From NCBI RefSeq assembly GCF_033958435.1, contig NC_134137.1, positions 123,726,001-123,790,000 of the forward strand: 64,000 nucleotides of DNA. The letters are read 5' to 3'. A program made the position numbers and the translations under genes. This document shows positions 1 to 11,343 of this stretch, piece after piece. Source of the stretch: Carettochelys insculpta. Its lineage: Eukaryota; Chordata; Testudines; Carettochelyidae. Within the stretch, counting starts at the first letter, position 1. Every line of letters starts with the position of its first letter. The notes under the pieces are model-generated. The model was given only the letters and a program-made list of their open reading frames with translations. It made no database searches and had not been told where the DNA came from.

Positions 1-548
1 TTGGCTCCTGAGACCGTTTCCCAGGGCTGCTTTTTACCCTTTCTATACCTGTGTGGGGCAACTGTCCCATCACACTTCCCAAAGGATGGTGTGCTGGACA
101 GTGGGGAGTTGCACACTTGCACATCTAGCCTTGGTGCACCACACCTGTCACCCAAACAAGCACTGCTGGTGCATAAATGTGCTGCCATCCCAAGAAGCCA
201 AGTAAGCATGCATACGAGTGATATATCAACGATGGTGGCAAAAATCTGTAGTGTGGACATGCCCTGAGGAAGAGCAGTGTATGTGCATAGCCTTTGGCCA
301 CAGTGGAAAGCTGTTGTTTTCTTTATTACCGAATGTCTCTCCAACCAGTTTCATTTGGAAAGGGACCCTCTGAATATGGAAGTTGCAGAAGTGTCAACTG
401 GTTTAGATAAACCAGTGCAAAACCCTATGTAAGACACTCTTATTTCAGTTCAGTTTAACTTTGTTCCCAATCAGTTTAAGCTAAATTAATATCAGCCAGA
501 TTTATATTAATTTCAGAATGTCCACACACAACTTTTGCATCCCTTTAA
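1..548. other. non-coding stretch, no gene seen
   Basis: No recognisable exon or RNA gene. The open frame at the extreme left has no family features. Around 390-535 there are AT-rich runs and the phrase GTCCACACAC, which may be a worn MITE end, but I cannot define an element. Confidence 0.5.
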
Positions 549-633
549 GGCCCATCTACATGTTTACCGTAAAGCAGTTTTTAAACCGATTTTTTGATTA
601 AGCCAGTAAACCCCTGGTGTGGTAGACAAGCCC
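549..633. mobile_element. 85-bp Harbinger-like MITE
   Basis: The left end reads GGCCCATCTACAT. The right end, read on the other strand, is GGGCTTGTCTACC. TAA lies directly outside both ends (546-548 and 634-636) as a 3-bp target-site duplication. The interior is AT-rich and non-coding. A 3-bp TWA-like duplication and GTCTAC near the ends suit a PIF/Harbinger non-autonomous element. The assignment to that superfamily is inferred. Confidence 0.65.
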
Positions 634-752
634 TAAATATCAGCTCAGTTCTTAACAGTTGCTTCTGCATCACAAATCCATTGTCATGATTAATGTGCAT
701 GCTGGAAATCCCAGAAGCAGTCAAGGATTGAATAGACCAGGAACAAGACTGA

Positions 753-1360
753 GGCCATGTCTACTCTAGCGAACTTATACTTCTACTGTACACAGCACAG
801 TTGCACTAATGCCAGGGACAACGGCGGGGGTGGGAGAAAGCAGGAGAGGCATTTGGCCTTGACCTCAAGCTCAAAGGGGCCTCAAATTCAGACGTTTGTT
901 AATTTTTTTGCAATTGAGAAGACTTCCCCCCAACAATTAGTGCATTTGCACAGGAAAAGGCTAGAAAAGCATTTGCTAAATAAAAAATAATCAAATTACG
1001 TCTCACTGTTTTAGGTGCTTTATTTTGTTTCCACCGCTCATCATTTTTTTATTTGTATTATGGCGAGGGGAGCCTCAAAAGCTGAAAGTGGCTGGGCCTC
1101 TCTGGACCGCTGAGGCCTGACTGATGCAGCTGCACCTCTGCATGCTCGCTTGTGTAGTCGCCGTATCCCAAGGAGAGATAGCTCACCCATCGACATAGTA
1201 AAACCACCTCAGTGAGCAGTAGGAATTCTGCTGGCAGCAGACACAGGGCTGCGCAGACAAGAGCTAATGCCGGCAGAACTTCTGCCTTTCCGAGGGAGGT
1301 TGTTTTTCACACCCCTGAGTGAAATAAGGTTTTCTGGCATACGGGGTAGCATAGACATCC
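753..1360. mobile_element. probable MITE, ends only, interrupted
   Basis: The left edge reads GGCCATGTCTACTCTAGC and the right edge ends in GTAGCATAGACATCC, which is the MITE terminal pattern in opposite orientation. The middle (about 820-1110) looks unlike either end and may be a later insertion. No matching target-site duplication is visible, so the two edges may belong to different elements. Confidence 0.4.
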
Positions 1361-1514
1361 ATCACCTGAACTACCCTGTAATAACTTGGAGAGTTAATCT
1401 TTCCTAAAGAAAGTGGAAGCATGATAATGTTAGCATTTAGATGACCGGTTGATATTGAGTTCCACTCCTCTCTTGATGGAAATAGGTTCAGGGAAAGATG
1501 AGTTTATACTTTGG

Positions 1515-1801
1515 GGCTGTGTCTACACTAGCCCCTCCTTTCAGAAGGGGCAGGGTAATGGCGGCCGCGCACACTTCGAAACCGCCAGTTTCAAAACTCA
1601 TGCTGCCTGTGTAGCCGGGGACTTTCAAAACAACCCCCAGATTTTGAAAGCCCCTTCTTCCCGGCTCCGGCAGTTTTGAGGCATGTGTGCTGCCATTATG
1701 CTAATGAGGCACTGCATATTCATGGAAGTGCCTCATTAGCATATTCTGAAGTGCCACATTACCATAGCCCGTCCAAAAGGAGGGGTAGTGTGGCCACAGC
1801 C
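1515..1801. mobile_element. MITE with GGCTGTGTCTACACTA ends
   Basis: The left terminus GGCTGTGTCTACACTA followed by GCCCCTCCTTT matches the inverted right terminus GGCTGTGGCCACACTA followed by CCCCTCCTTTT. The interior contains a second inverted pair around CTAATGAGGCACTG and CATTAGCATA. A relative with the same interior words lies at 24567-24937. No clean target-site duplication is visible. Non-coding. Confidence 0.7.
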
Positions 1802-2074
1802 TGGTTGATGTTATAGGCTTTTGTCCTGTGAGGTGCTGAACAGCCTGAATCGTTCAGTGGTGAATTCCAGGTGAAATCAAGAGGAGCTGGAAGACAGTGT
1901 GAACTGTGCAAAACCCAAAGGCCAGCTTTGACTAGAATGATGGTATCTGCAATGCAGGGTTTGTTATCCCTGGTCTATATATAGGTCACTCTGGCTCCAT
2001 CACTCAGGAGTCAGACTGCCAAAAATTCACCCTCTGAGCACCACAATTTAGCCAATCTAATCTGAGGTAATTCT

Positions 2075-2213
2075 TCCCTCAATGTCGTTATCGCTGCTTG
2101 GAGAGGTGGATCACTTCCATCAATGGAAACACCTCTCTGTGAATGAAAGAAGCATTTACACTACATCACTGCTGCAGCTGTGTGGTTGTAGCACCTGTAT
2201 CATAGACATGCCC
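2075..2213. mobile_element. MITE right-end fragment
   Basis: The sequence ends in TATCATAGACATGCCC immediately before TTA, the pattern of a Harbinger-like MITE terminus read on the minus strand (GGGCATGTCTATG). I cannot find the matching left end, so the left boundary is only approximate. Confidence 0.45.
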
Positions 2214-2216
2214 TTA

Positions 2217-5200
2217 GGCTAAAATGGTTCAAAGAAATCAGAGATCACCAGGGTTCCAACAAGATTAGCCAGAGCCCAGCAATAACAAAACACATACAAA
2301 TAAAAGAATCTCCTGGTTAATTTGTGCATTTCTTGGCTGATGCTGTTCAGTCAAAATCTGCATTTAAATAGGTGCCTTTTTCAACCAGACCCATATGGGA
2401 TGGAACCAAAAGAGTTCCTTTTAACTCCAACTGCTCTACACTGGTGATGAAAGAGCCCGGTGAACTTGCTTTGTAACATGAGCCTGAATTCACTCAGGCT
2501 GGAGCTGAGCCCTTGGCCTTTTTTTAAGACTAGATTTGCCGTATTCATCAACACCAGCACCATGAGAGATCAGGATTGCCTGCCTTTTGTGTTTGAACTC
2601 CAAAGGGTTGCATATTTCACTCTAAACAAAAACACCAGTGACAGCACCCCATTACAAGCTGAGATTTGATGCTATCTCTGCAACAGCTTTCCTGCCAGCA
2701 GCAATGGATGAGAGAGTGTCAGGTTAAAAGGCCGCAAAACCAATACAGCAGACAGGGCAAATGCTGACCTAGTTTTGTCCACTGAGATTCTTCAGGCAGG
2801 AAACCTTCTTTCCCCATCCCATGGGCTACATTTCAGTAAGTTAACACTGCCTGAGCCTGGTCACAGATATAAAGCTACTGCGCATAGTGAGAGGGGTTTT
2901 TGCCTAGAAATATGTACAGCCTGTTTTTGCCTCAGGATGGAAACATCCTGTTTTCACAACATTGAAGTCCTCATCCTGTTTTCAAAACATGAAAATCCAC
3001 ATGTTTGGTGACATTGCCACCTGTTATGCAAACAGCAGCACCCTGGGTGCACAGCATGCAAAATTTAGTATTGCACGACTTGATTCCTGATGAAGGAATT
3101 CCTCCTTTAAGCAGGTGTAACTCCATTGAAACCAGTAATGTTACGCCAGTGAAGAACTGGTTGTAATGCAATGATGAATCAACCCTCAGAACCTGAAGAA
3201 CCGCAGCATATAATTTTCCAAGGACAGGGTTTTGATTTCTTATTTACTTATGTTGCTTATTTTCTGCACGACTCAGAAAAAATAGTCAGGATCAGATCTA
3301 CACCTGGTGTAAATCAGCATAACTTCATTGCCATGTGTAGCTATGCCAATTCACACCAAATAAAGATCCATCCCAGCCAGTTGAAAGAGTTCATCCTCGT
3401 TCGATTGCTTTTCTTTTTTTTTCCCAGCAATAATGCTACCCCTAGTCCCTTTAATTTATTTATTTGTTTCTGATAACACCCATAATGCATTAGGTGCTTT
3501 TGAAAAACAAAACAGAAAGGTCCCTGTCACAAAAATTTGTTAAGCTGGAGTATATGTATATAATTTTCAAAGTCCATAATTATTTTTAAATAGCTAGTTA
3601 ACAAGTATTGCAGCACATCCAAAACTATCATTTCACAATAATTGCATTTCATGTTGCCAAGCTTATCGGAAATTCAAATTCTAAGGATGGAGATACTTAA
3701 CTACATTCGCATTCTAGAATTCTGCAAACAGATGGCTTTAAATCACACAGTCAACAAGTCCGTGGTATTCCATTCCTGTAGGTCAGATCTGTGGCACGAA
3801 TTCTTTACAATAGGTTTATCATTGACTAGTGTATACTGTACAATGTTATTTGTTTCAGTTATTGATGGCAACTATACTCACATCTTTTGACACTTGAATC
3901 TGTCTGTGAAAAAACATGGCAGATGTGAGCAGGCACTCTGTGTCAGAAGGGAGATGTGCTGTCCAAATTCAGAATAACTATTCCTCACTGTTAGCCTTAG
4001 CCCCAATTCTGCCCAGTACTATCAACTTGGGTCTAATCCTGCAATGAGCCCTATTCAGGAAGACCATGTGTCTGTAAGGATCGTATTGCATGACTGAGCT
4101 GTTAAATTAGGTGGGGGAAAGGGGACTGTACATGTAACTACAATTAAAGCAGAACCCTGACCCATTAACTCCATTCTGTTATAAAGATTCACAGATACTC
4201 TTTTCATTTAATGAAGAGCAGTAAGGTGTTTAAATGTGGATTGAAAGACATTTTTTTTCAGGTTTTGGGTGAAGATTTTTCTCCTGGATGCTAACACATT
4301 AGATTAGATTCGATTAAAATATCACAGCACTTCACTTTGTGCTTGATGTGACATGATTGACTAAATGTGATGAGACACAGGTGCAAAGCAATGTGACAAA
4401 CAGAGTCACAGTTATTAATAAGAAACAATAGAAGAGTGATTTCAGCGCTGTGGTTTTGTATTGATAATGCCGCTTAAGTATCTTTGCAAGAAAACTACCA
4501 GTGCTAGCACTCATTAAAAATAAATACTTAACACTTTGTGATGGGACATACTTACCCTTCAGCATTCAGGAAGAGCTAATCTAGGCTAACAACCCCTCAC
4601 TGTAAACTGTCTACAGAGAAAAAATTCCAGTCCCCATCTTTCCACTAGTGTAGGTCTTTAAGGCACAGAAGGAGTTAAAAAGCCACAGAGGTTAAAGAAG
4701 TAGCATTTATTTCACAGCTGGGCCTTCTGAACTCGCCAGCTGTGGCCATGAAATGTACCTCACCAGATGAAGCTAAACAGAAAGGCCAGCAATCAGTGTT
4801 GTACTTCAGAGAAAAGCTGTCCAATGGAATCTTTAAAGCTATGTGCTCAAAAATTGCTGATGCAAAGACTATAATGAAATAGTGGGCCTGTGACATGGCG
4901 CATAGGAGCCCATTGAGGGTCTTATAGTTTTTATTATTAATGTGATGGTCTGCAAAGATCACGTAGGCCCCACGAATGATTGAATGATTGTTGTGTTATT
5001 TAAATTTTGGGGTGGGGCTTTGTCGGATACTGGTTCTCCAAAGCAAAGACAAAGGAAGGAAAAGGAGCATATAAGGCTAATTGGCTGGGGGTAGGACAGG
5101 TGGAAAGGAAGCCTGGTGGACAGATGGAATGAAGTTGATGTGAAGGTACACTGATGGAGGAGGTAGGAAGAAGTTGAAGAAGGTTATTGGCACAAGTCAG

Positions 5201-5393
5201 AGCCTATTCAGAGTAAAACCTGTGAAAACTAGCCAGACCTGATGACCTCATCAGCATCCAAAGATACCCATTGCAGCAGCTTGTCGCTGCTCCTGGATGA
5301 CCTTTCATAGCAGTTTCTCTTCTTTTCCCTGACCTCACATGGCTGATGTGGGGAAGGTGACTTGCTTGGGCCCTACTGCTTCCATGCTTTATA
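2217..5393. other. non-coding stretch, about 3.2 kb
   Basis: No exon or mobile-element protein is recognisable. Small features are a fold-back at 3303-3357 and a shorter one near 3113-3147. A possible LINE-tail relic near 3475-3550 contains GGTCCCTGTCAC-like words seen in such tails. The rest is AT-rich single-copy-looking DNA. Confidence 0.5.
3303..3357. repeat. short imperfect fold-back
   Basis: The arms around CCTGGTGTAAATCAGCATAAC and AGCTATGCCAATTCACACCA pair imperfectly across a loop of about 16 bases. A similar shorter pair (AGGTGTAAC and GTTACGCC) sits near 3113-3147. This looks like a decayed dispersed palindromic repeat. There is no evidence for a function. Confidence 0.45.
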
Positions 5394-5480
5394 GAGTGGT
5401 TTTCAGCCTCTTTTCATTTGCAGACCCCTACATTTCAAATGGAGGTGCAGACTCCAGGGATCCACAAACTGTGATAAAGT
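5394..5480 (+). mobile_element. possible hAT left-end relic
   Basis: GAGTGGTTTTCAGCCTCTTTTC followed by GCAGACCCC resembles the left terminus of hAT non-autonomous elements (CAGTGGTTCTCAACC type). No right end or 8-bp duplication is identified, so this is a weak call. Confidence 0.35.
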
Positions 5481-5765
5481 CAGTCCCACCCCTGAGTCCC
5501 AGGCCCCATTCAGTTCACAATCCCATGGCTAATTTAGGCACTCTGAATGGGCCCTGCTTGCCTTTGCCAGGGTTTGTACTTCTGTCCTTCAGCTAGAAGG
5601 GCATTGGGTAGGCACCCCTTGGTTTGCCTGGGCTGGGTAAACAGTCTTCCCCAGTGACCAGCTGAACTCTCGGGCTACCTGAGGGAAGGGAGCTCATACA
5701 CTCCTTGTCAGAGCTCCTCACCTCCCCAACTGTCTCTGGATATGTTGGCATTCTCCGTATCAGCT

Positions 5766-5862
5766 CAAAACAAAGCAAGCAGTCCTGTAGCGCCTTAAAG
5801 ACCAACAATTTCGTTTCTTAGGGGATGAGCTTTTATGGGAAAGACCCACTTCTTCAGATCTG
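5766..5862 (-). mobile_element. Penelope-type 3' module, single copy
   Basis: Read on the minus strand it runs through CTGAAGAAGTGGGTCTTTCCC, then AAAGCTCAT, then GTCTTTAAGGCGCTACAGGA. This is the same module found downstream of the endonuclease relic at 21252-22229. It is truncated at both sides, with no coding part. Confidence 0.65.
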
Positions 5863-5872
5863 GAGAATTACT

Positions 5873-7533
5873 GAGGAATCAGCGAACTAGTGGGGACCAG
5901 CTGTAACCCTCACTCCAACCTCCTCTCACACTCTCCACACCTTCCCCCAGCAGGGAAGGCTTTAAGAGGGCTTTGTGGCAGCCTGAAGTTAGATCTGCTG
6001 TCCTTAATTGATTTACAGCCGCCCTGTCTCTGCTGCTCCCACTTTTCATTGATAACTCTGAGTCAGCTGCTCCACCCTGCTGTGAAGTAACCCACTTCTA
6101 ATTCGCCAAAGCCATTTCAGGACTTTAAAACTGTCTTTCTTCCCTTCTGATTTAGCCTTTTGGCCTGACCCTGTCACAGAATATAGCTGGAAAACTTCTG
6201 CCTTACCCGATCCTGTAGTAGAAAGCCTAAATTAAATACAGTGCTCCAAGAAGAGGCGACCTTGTTCTCTACCAGACAAAGGGTCTGATGCACCTGTGCA
6301 CCATGCAAATCCAGGCATGCTTACGTGTGGTTACAGCTTGTGGAAAGTTTAACGTTTCTGTCAAAGGGAAGAGTCTGATTATTTCCCACTTTGATTTGGT
6401 TTGTTACAAAATCAGAACGAAAAGTCAAAATATCTAAATTTTTATTTGAAAAATGTCAGATGAAACCTTTCAGCCATTTTGGTCAAATGTTTCAGTTGGG
6501 TCTGGCTCCACGTTGGACTCTGCGCCCTGAGCTACCAGAATGCCTCACAGGAATTGTAACTGAGTTGTCACATTGCCCCATTCTCCACTCTAAGCCAGAG
6601 GATACACTCCTTCTTACATCCTGCTCACATCAGGGACTCCCAAGAAGCCCTGAAGCAGTTCTGCCAGAAGAAAGACCATAGTGCACCATGGGAGAGGTAA
6701 TCCAGGGAAAGTGTCTGGTCCAAAGAGTAGGACTGGCTTGAGGTACCTGAACTCTGACTCAGATGAAGCATTATAGCAGCTCAAGCTGACACAAATTAAT
6801 GTCAAACAGACACAAAATGACATGCTCACGTTTGGTTTGGCACAGTTTTCCATCAGAAGGCGCTTATTTGACAGAATTGACACATTCCATGGGAATATGT
6901 CGATTCTAAGTAAACGCTTCATACAAACCAGGCAGGGAGGCTTTTGCTAACTGTTCCTGTTTGGAACATTAAAATATACCAATGTAATATTTTATTATTT
7001 TTTTAAATGGAAATGCTAGTCCCTGCATGGTAGGTAGGGCAGGAAAATCTACAGGAATCCTGGTATGCTTCAAAGAGTATCTAGCTTGAGATGAAACAGA
7101 AAAGCCTATTCTTACCAAGATCCAGTTCAAAGTGTCAATGCTCAGTTCTCACAATTCCTTCCCACACCCAGGGCACTCAAAACAGAGGCGTCAGTTTAAA
7201 GAGACTGTTTGTAGGTTGTATGTTGGCCTGCCACATGGACACTATGAGTATTAACAGTGTTCTTGAATAAAGAGCCAAAAAGGCCAAAATCCTGAGTCAG
7301 ATATCTGTCTTTTTTTTTTTCGGATAGCTACATCAAAATACTAGTCCTGATGGGATGCTGAATAGGTTTTGATTACTGCTGTTGGAATACCAGGCAACTT
7401 GACAAGTGCAGTTTTAGTCATTGGTAGCTTATAAAACAAGGGCATAAAATGTCAGCAGACTTAGTTAACTAATTGTAAAAGTGTCTGAATGCCTGTGTGG
7501 GAAGATAAGAACACATTCATAATGCAACACTCT
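5873..7533. other. non-coding stretch, no gene seen
   Basis: No protein family, RNA gene or clear transposon terminus is recognisable. It contains a short T-run at about 7311-7320 and ordinary AT-rich sequence. The open frames here (up to about 100 codons) have no identifiable features. Confidence 0.5.
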
Positions 7534-7804
7534 GCCCATGTCTACACGTATGGAACTGTAGCTATGCAGCTGCAGGACATCTGATGAGTATGCACAATGC
7601 CAATGGGAGAGAACATTCCTGTTGGCATAATAAAAACACCTCTGCAAGCAGCAGTAACTATGTCATCAAGAGAAGCTCTCTGGTGGATATAGTGTTGTGT
7701 AAGTGAGCACTTACATTGGTATAACGTGTCACTCCAGGGGGTGGTTTATTCAATCCCTGAGCCACATAAATTATGCTGACATTGGCAGTAGGGTTGCTAT
7801 AGCC
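7534..7804. mobile_element. degenerate MITE
   Basis: The left edge GCCCATGTCTACACG and the right edge GGGTTGCTATAGCC look like worn inverted termini of the GTCTACAC group. The interior is non-coding. No target-site duplication is evident. The right boundary is the weaker one. Confidence 0.5.
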
Positions 7805-8365
7805 TCTGGTACGCCCCCTGTGGGGATGAAGTGGAATGGGGCAGGAGATTAGAGGCTGGGGAAGGAGTGGCAAATTGGGATTGCTTATCGCTCTGGGCTC
7901 CTTGGTGGGAAGGTGCAAAATATGTGTCAAGTTTTAGAAGAGGCTTGTTTAACTCTCGGCTCACTCATGAAGAACTATGGATCCAGGATTTCAACTCAAA
8001 CGTGAACAGCAGTTGCTGTGCGCTTCTCCTAGGAGTCTGTGAGAGAGAACAAAAAGAGCAGAGGCAGGGCAGCAAATAAATAAATACAATAAAACCATGG
8101 AGTCGAGAAATGGAGCAGAATAAAATGCAAACACAGGCTCAGGTTGGACTACGCTCAGAATTTACAGTGGCAGGCAACACAGTCTAACCAACCTAGTGAT
8201 GCCAAAACAAACAGACAAGCAGGGGGAATTCACTATGCTGGCACATGAATTATTTTATTATTATAGCTTACATCATTCCTGGAGGGGGTGTTCCTCCACC
8301 AGCAAAAAACAACCTCTTTCACAGGGGCTTTCCAGCTTAGCTATTACAGCTCTGGTATTATAGAT
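7805..8365. other. non-coding stretch
   Basis: No recognisable gene or repeat. The 82-codon open frame around 7831-8079 shows no family signature. Confidence 0.5.
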
Positions 8366-9373
8366 CAGTGTTTCTCAACCAGAGGTGCGAGTACCCCTGG
8401 AAGTACACTGAGGGGGGTACATCAACTCATCTAGATGTTTGCCTAGTTTTACAATGGGCTACATAAAAAACACTAGTGCAGTCACTACCATCTAAAAGTT
8501 CATTCAGGCATTGATTTGTTTCCACTGCTTCATATGCCTTACACTGAAATGTAAGTATAATATTTCTATTCCAACTAATTTATTTGAAAGTCAGTAAGTT
8601 TTCAGTAGCAGTCTCCTGTGATATTTTTGCGTGTTTTAGTAAGTAAGTAAATTTTAAGTGAGATGTAACTTGCTGTTAGGCAAAACAAATCCTGACCCTT
8701 GAAAAGCGTACAGTAATCTGGGGATGAGCTGGAAGATGTGGAAAAGTTTACCCACTTCATGCGTGTTATGGGCAAAGATGGAGGAACAGATAAGGATTAT
8801 CAATGCCAGGATAGGGAAAGCAACAGCTGCATTCAGGACTCTCTGTCCCATATGGAGTTCACGAATAGTATCTGTGAAGATGAAGCTGTGGATCTTTGAC
8901 ACAAATGTGAAGAGTGTCCTCTTATATGGACGTAAGACTTGGTGTACAAAAAGTCTTCAAATCACAAGCTACAGACATTCATAAACAGATACCTGAGGTA
9001 CATCCTTCATGTCAAATGGTGAGACTTCATCACAAATGAGGAGCAGGAAAATAGAGCAGGAAAAGAACCAAGTGATATTGAAATCAAGAGAAGAATGTGG
9101 GGATGGCTAGGCCACACTTTCAAAAAAAACCATCATCCAGCATAGCCCGTCAAACTCTCACGTGGAACCCGCAAGGAAAAGGCAAAAGAGGAAAACCTCA
9201 GACAATGTGGAGAAGGTCTACTGATATTGAAGGACAACAACTCCTGGAGTGAGCTAGAAGTTTTGTCCCAAGACAGAATGAAGTGGAGAAGACTTGTAGA
9301 TGACTTATGCGCCACGTGGAGTGCAAAGGTTAAGTAGTAGTAGTAGTTATCTGGAAAGGTTGAGTGGCACTCG
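8366..9373 (+). mobile_element. hAT non-autonomous element, interrupted
   Basis: It starts with CAGTGTTTCTCAACC, a hAT-type terminus, and its right end reads AAAGGTTGAGTGGCACTCG. The right part is separated from the left by an inserted non-LTR retrotransposon tail at 8722-9344. Near-identical copies of AGTNATCTGG flank that insertion (8712-8721 and 9345-9354), which shows that the two hAT pieces were once contiguous. No clear 8-bp duplication survives around the hAT itself. Confidence 0.7.
8722..9344 (+). pseudogene. non-LTR retrotransposon reverse transcriptase, C-terminal relic
   Basis: This is the 3' end of a LINE-type endonuclease/reverse transcriptase gene. An open stretch (8724-8984) includes INARIGKATAAF and, further on, NVKSVLLYGRKTW. 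Both are typical of the thumb and C-terminal part of such proteins, just after the catalytic palm. After frame slips, words such as EIKRRMWGWLGHT, then a Lys/Arg-rich stretch, then DRMKWRRLVDDLCATW follow. The frame closes near 9334 and the copy ends in a TAG microsatellite, a common 3' tail for RTE-like elements. The catalytic core lies outside the copy, so it is a 5'-truncated, dead insertion. It sits inside a hAT element with a 10-bp target-site duplication (one mismatch). The clade is not assigned. Confidence 0.8.
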
Positions 9374-9400
9374 TTCCAAGACCTCAGATTACTTTAGGAC

Positions 9401-9513
9401 CACGTTTCTCAGCCGGTGGTATGCATACCTTTACGGGTACACAATATAAGTAGAGGGGTACTTATAATTTTTTAAGGGATACTTGATAAATAAAAAGGGT
9501 TGAGAAACACTTG
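9401..9513 (+). mobile_element. small hAT MITE
   Basis: The left end CACGTTTCTCAGCC and the right end GGTTGAGAAACACTTG are hAT-type inverted termini enclosing about 113 bp. The interior has two GGGTAC/GGGATAC words also seen in the larger hAT copy upstream (GGGGGGTAC). Non-coding. Confidence 0.65.
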
Positions 9514-9782
9514 TATAACTATCTCCTGAGACAAAAAGGAGAGACATAAAGAGAAATATTTTCTTCATAAGAACAAATCAGATCAACCACTTGTAGCAGT
9601 CTGGCTTTGGAAGATGATTCTTTCCCTAAAATGTACAAAATACTTCCCTGATGGAAGAAGAACATCCTGGTTTTTTTTTTTTATTAATAATGAAAAAGAA
9701 ATCTAAACGTGCCTCATCTTAAAGGACAGGCTGCATGTCCGCCCTGGCCAATGTTATTCATGCCAATTCCAGCGTACAACTT

Positions 9783-9941
9783 CAGCAGTGACAAGAAGGA
9801 GTCCTTTGGCACCTAAAATCTAACAAATTTATTTGGGCATAAGTTTTCAGGGGCTGGAGCCCACTTTGTCATGCATCTGATGAAGTGGACCCCAACCTAC
9901 GAAAGCTAACACAGACTATCACAGCTATCCCTCTGAGATTA
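9783..9941. mobile_element. head-to-head pair of Penelope-type 3' modules
   Basis: A minus-strand module (9783-9872) contains CTAACAAATTTATTTGGGC and GTGCC-like words in reverse. At the centre (about 9872) it meets a plus-strand module that begins CATCTGATGAAGTGGACC and passes CTACGAAAGCT. It then jumps to AACACAGACTATCACAGC. The plus copy lacks its middle portion. The same head-to-head arrangement occurs at 26292-26486 and 31667-31857. Confidence 0.65.
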
Positions 9942-10435
9942 CGCCTGTTGACCCTTTGCTTTTCTTTGGACTTTTCTGGTCCTGAATCCTAGCACCCCAC
10001 TGTCCAACCTTAACTTTCCTTGCTTCTCTGCCTCAGTCCCTCAGCCTTCTGTGGCATTGTATAAACCCCACCTTTCCCCCTCCGTCCCTAGCCCAGGCTT
10101 CCGACTCCTTGTATACTTCTTCCTTCTTCAAATTGTCATAATTGTGACAGCTGATCCCTCCCAACATCTCCATGCCATCACTCTTCTCAATAAACTAATG
10201 GTACTCTACTCAGCTACTTAGTCTGCCTCTATAACCACCATGCCCCAGATGTACTTCAAAGTTAAGAAACTAGCATGAGTTTTGATGTACTGTCTCTTAA
10301 ACAAAATACCTGGCTAAGCATTTATAGATAATTCTGCTTTTATGGGTAGCACCCCTCTGTTCCCCATTATGCAGGTGCAGGGCTTTGATGCCAAGCACAT
10401 GTTTCTGGTTGACTTCTCAGTTCAAAACTCCCATA
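9942..10435. other. non-coding stretch
   Basis: Pyrimidine-rich, ordinary sequence. No gene or repeat is recognised. Confidence 0.5.
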
Positions 10436-10760
10436 CAGATTGACCTTCTCTAATCTGGAACTCTCTTGTCTGGAAACATCCATAATCCGACATGATTTTA
10501 GTTCACCAGATGACCACTTATCATGGGGGTGGCCAAGTTTCTCATGACCCTATAAAGTTTGTTTACAGCCACCAGTCCTGGGTCTCAGTGTTCTGTGCTG
10601 TTATTTAGCTGTAATTTACCCCAAATGTCTTCTAAGAGCTCGATAAGCAGTGGAAGTATTAGTAATATGCTAGACAATATTGACCTCCCATAGTCAGGCA
10701 AATCCTCACGTCCAGCACCAATCAGGTCCCGAATATGTCATATTAGAGGGGTTCAACCTG
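10436..10760 (+). mobile_element. Tigger/mariner-like non-autonomous element, copy 1
   Basis: The left end CAGATTGACCTTCTCTAATC and the inverted right end CAGGTTGAACCCCTCTAATA pair as terminal repeats. TA sits on both sides (10434-10435 and 10761-10762), as expected for the Tc1/mariner superfamily. The length is 325 bp. A second copy in the same orientation at 46072-46392 matches along its whole length, including GCTAGACAATATTGACCTCC. Non-coding. Confidence 0.75.
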
Positions 10761-10762
10761 TA

Positions 10763-11340
10763 CGGCCACTGATAGTGTTTGATTGGAATTCAAGGACTTC
10801 ACTATTCCATCTCTTTGTCACTGAAAATTGCCCTTATCCTATTATATGGAAACTCAGAGTATAGTTTATCTCACTGCCTATGATACAGAGACAGCAGTGT
10901 TGAAGACCACAGTGATGGCACATTTGGATAAGAAATGTTAAGCGCTACAGCTTTTGCTAGTATCTGCTGAAAACTGACAGTCTGCAGCTAAAATTAAAGT
11001 ATTCTGCCATTTTTGTGGCTGAGGAACTCGTCAATAAAATTCCCCTCTTGGTACAGAATTGCGCTCTGGAGTCTGTGTTTATTGATAAGTAAAAAAAATA
11101 AAATCAAGCAAAACTCAGCTGCATTTTAGGCTTCTTTTGAAGTATTTTAGTAGTGAAAATTGGCTATGATACTGCCATAAAAGGGGCAGCTGAGAAACCT
11201 TCAGATAATATAAAGCCTCTAGAAAGACCCATAACATCCACTCACCTTGATTTCTTACAGGAGACATGTTGGTGATGGATCCACGGCAGTCATAGTTAGA
11301 ACAGTCCTTGGGTCCAAGACTGGAAGAGGGGAAATGGGGC
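10763..11340. other. non-coding stretch
   Basis: No recognisable gene or repeat. It contains an A-run near 11092 and ends at the TCA duplication of the next transposon. Confidence 0.5.
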
Positions 11341-11343
11341 TCA

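Noticed and set aside
5766..5862. tRNA-derived turtle SINE as the source of the GAAGTGGGTC module
   Set aside because: No pol III A/B boxes precede any copy here. At 21252-22229 the module directly follows a Penelope endonuclease frame, so a Penelope origin fits better.
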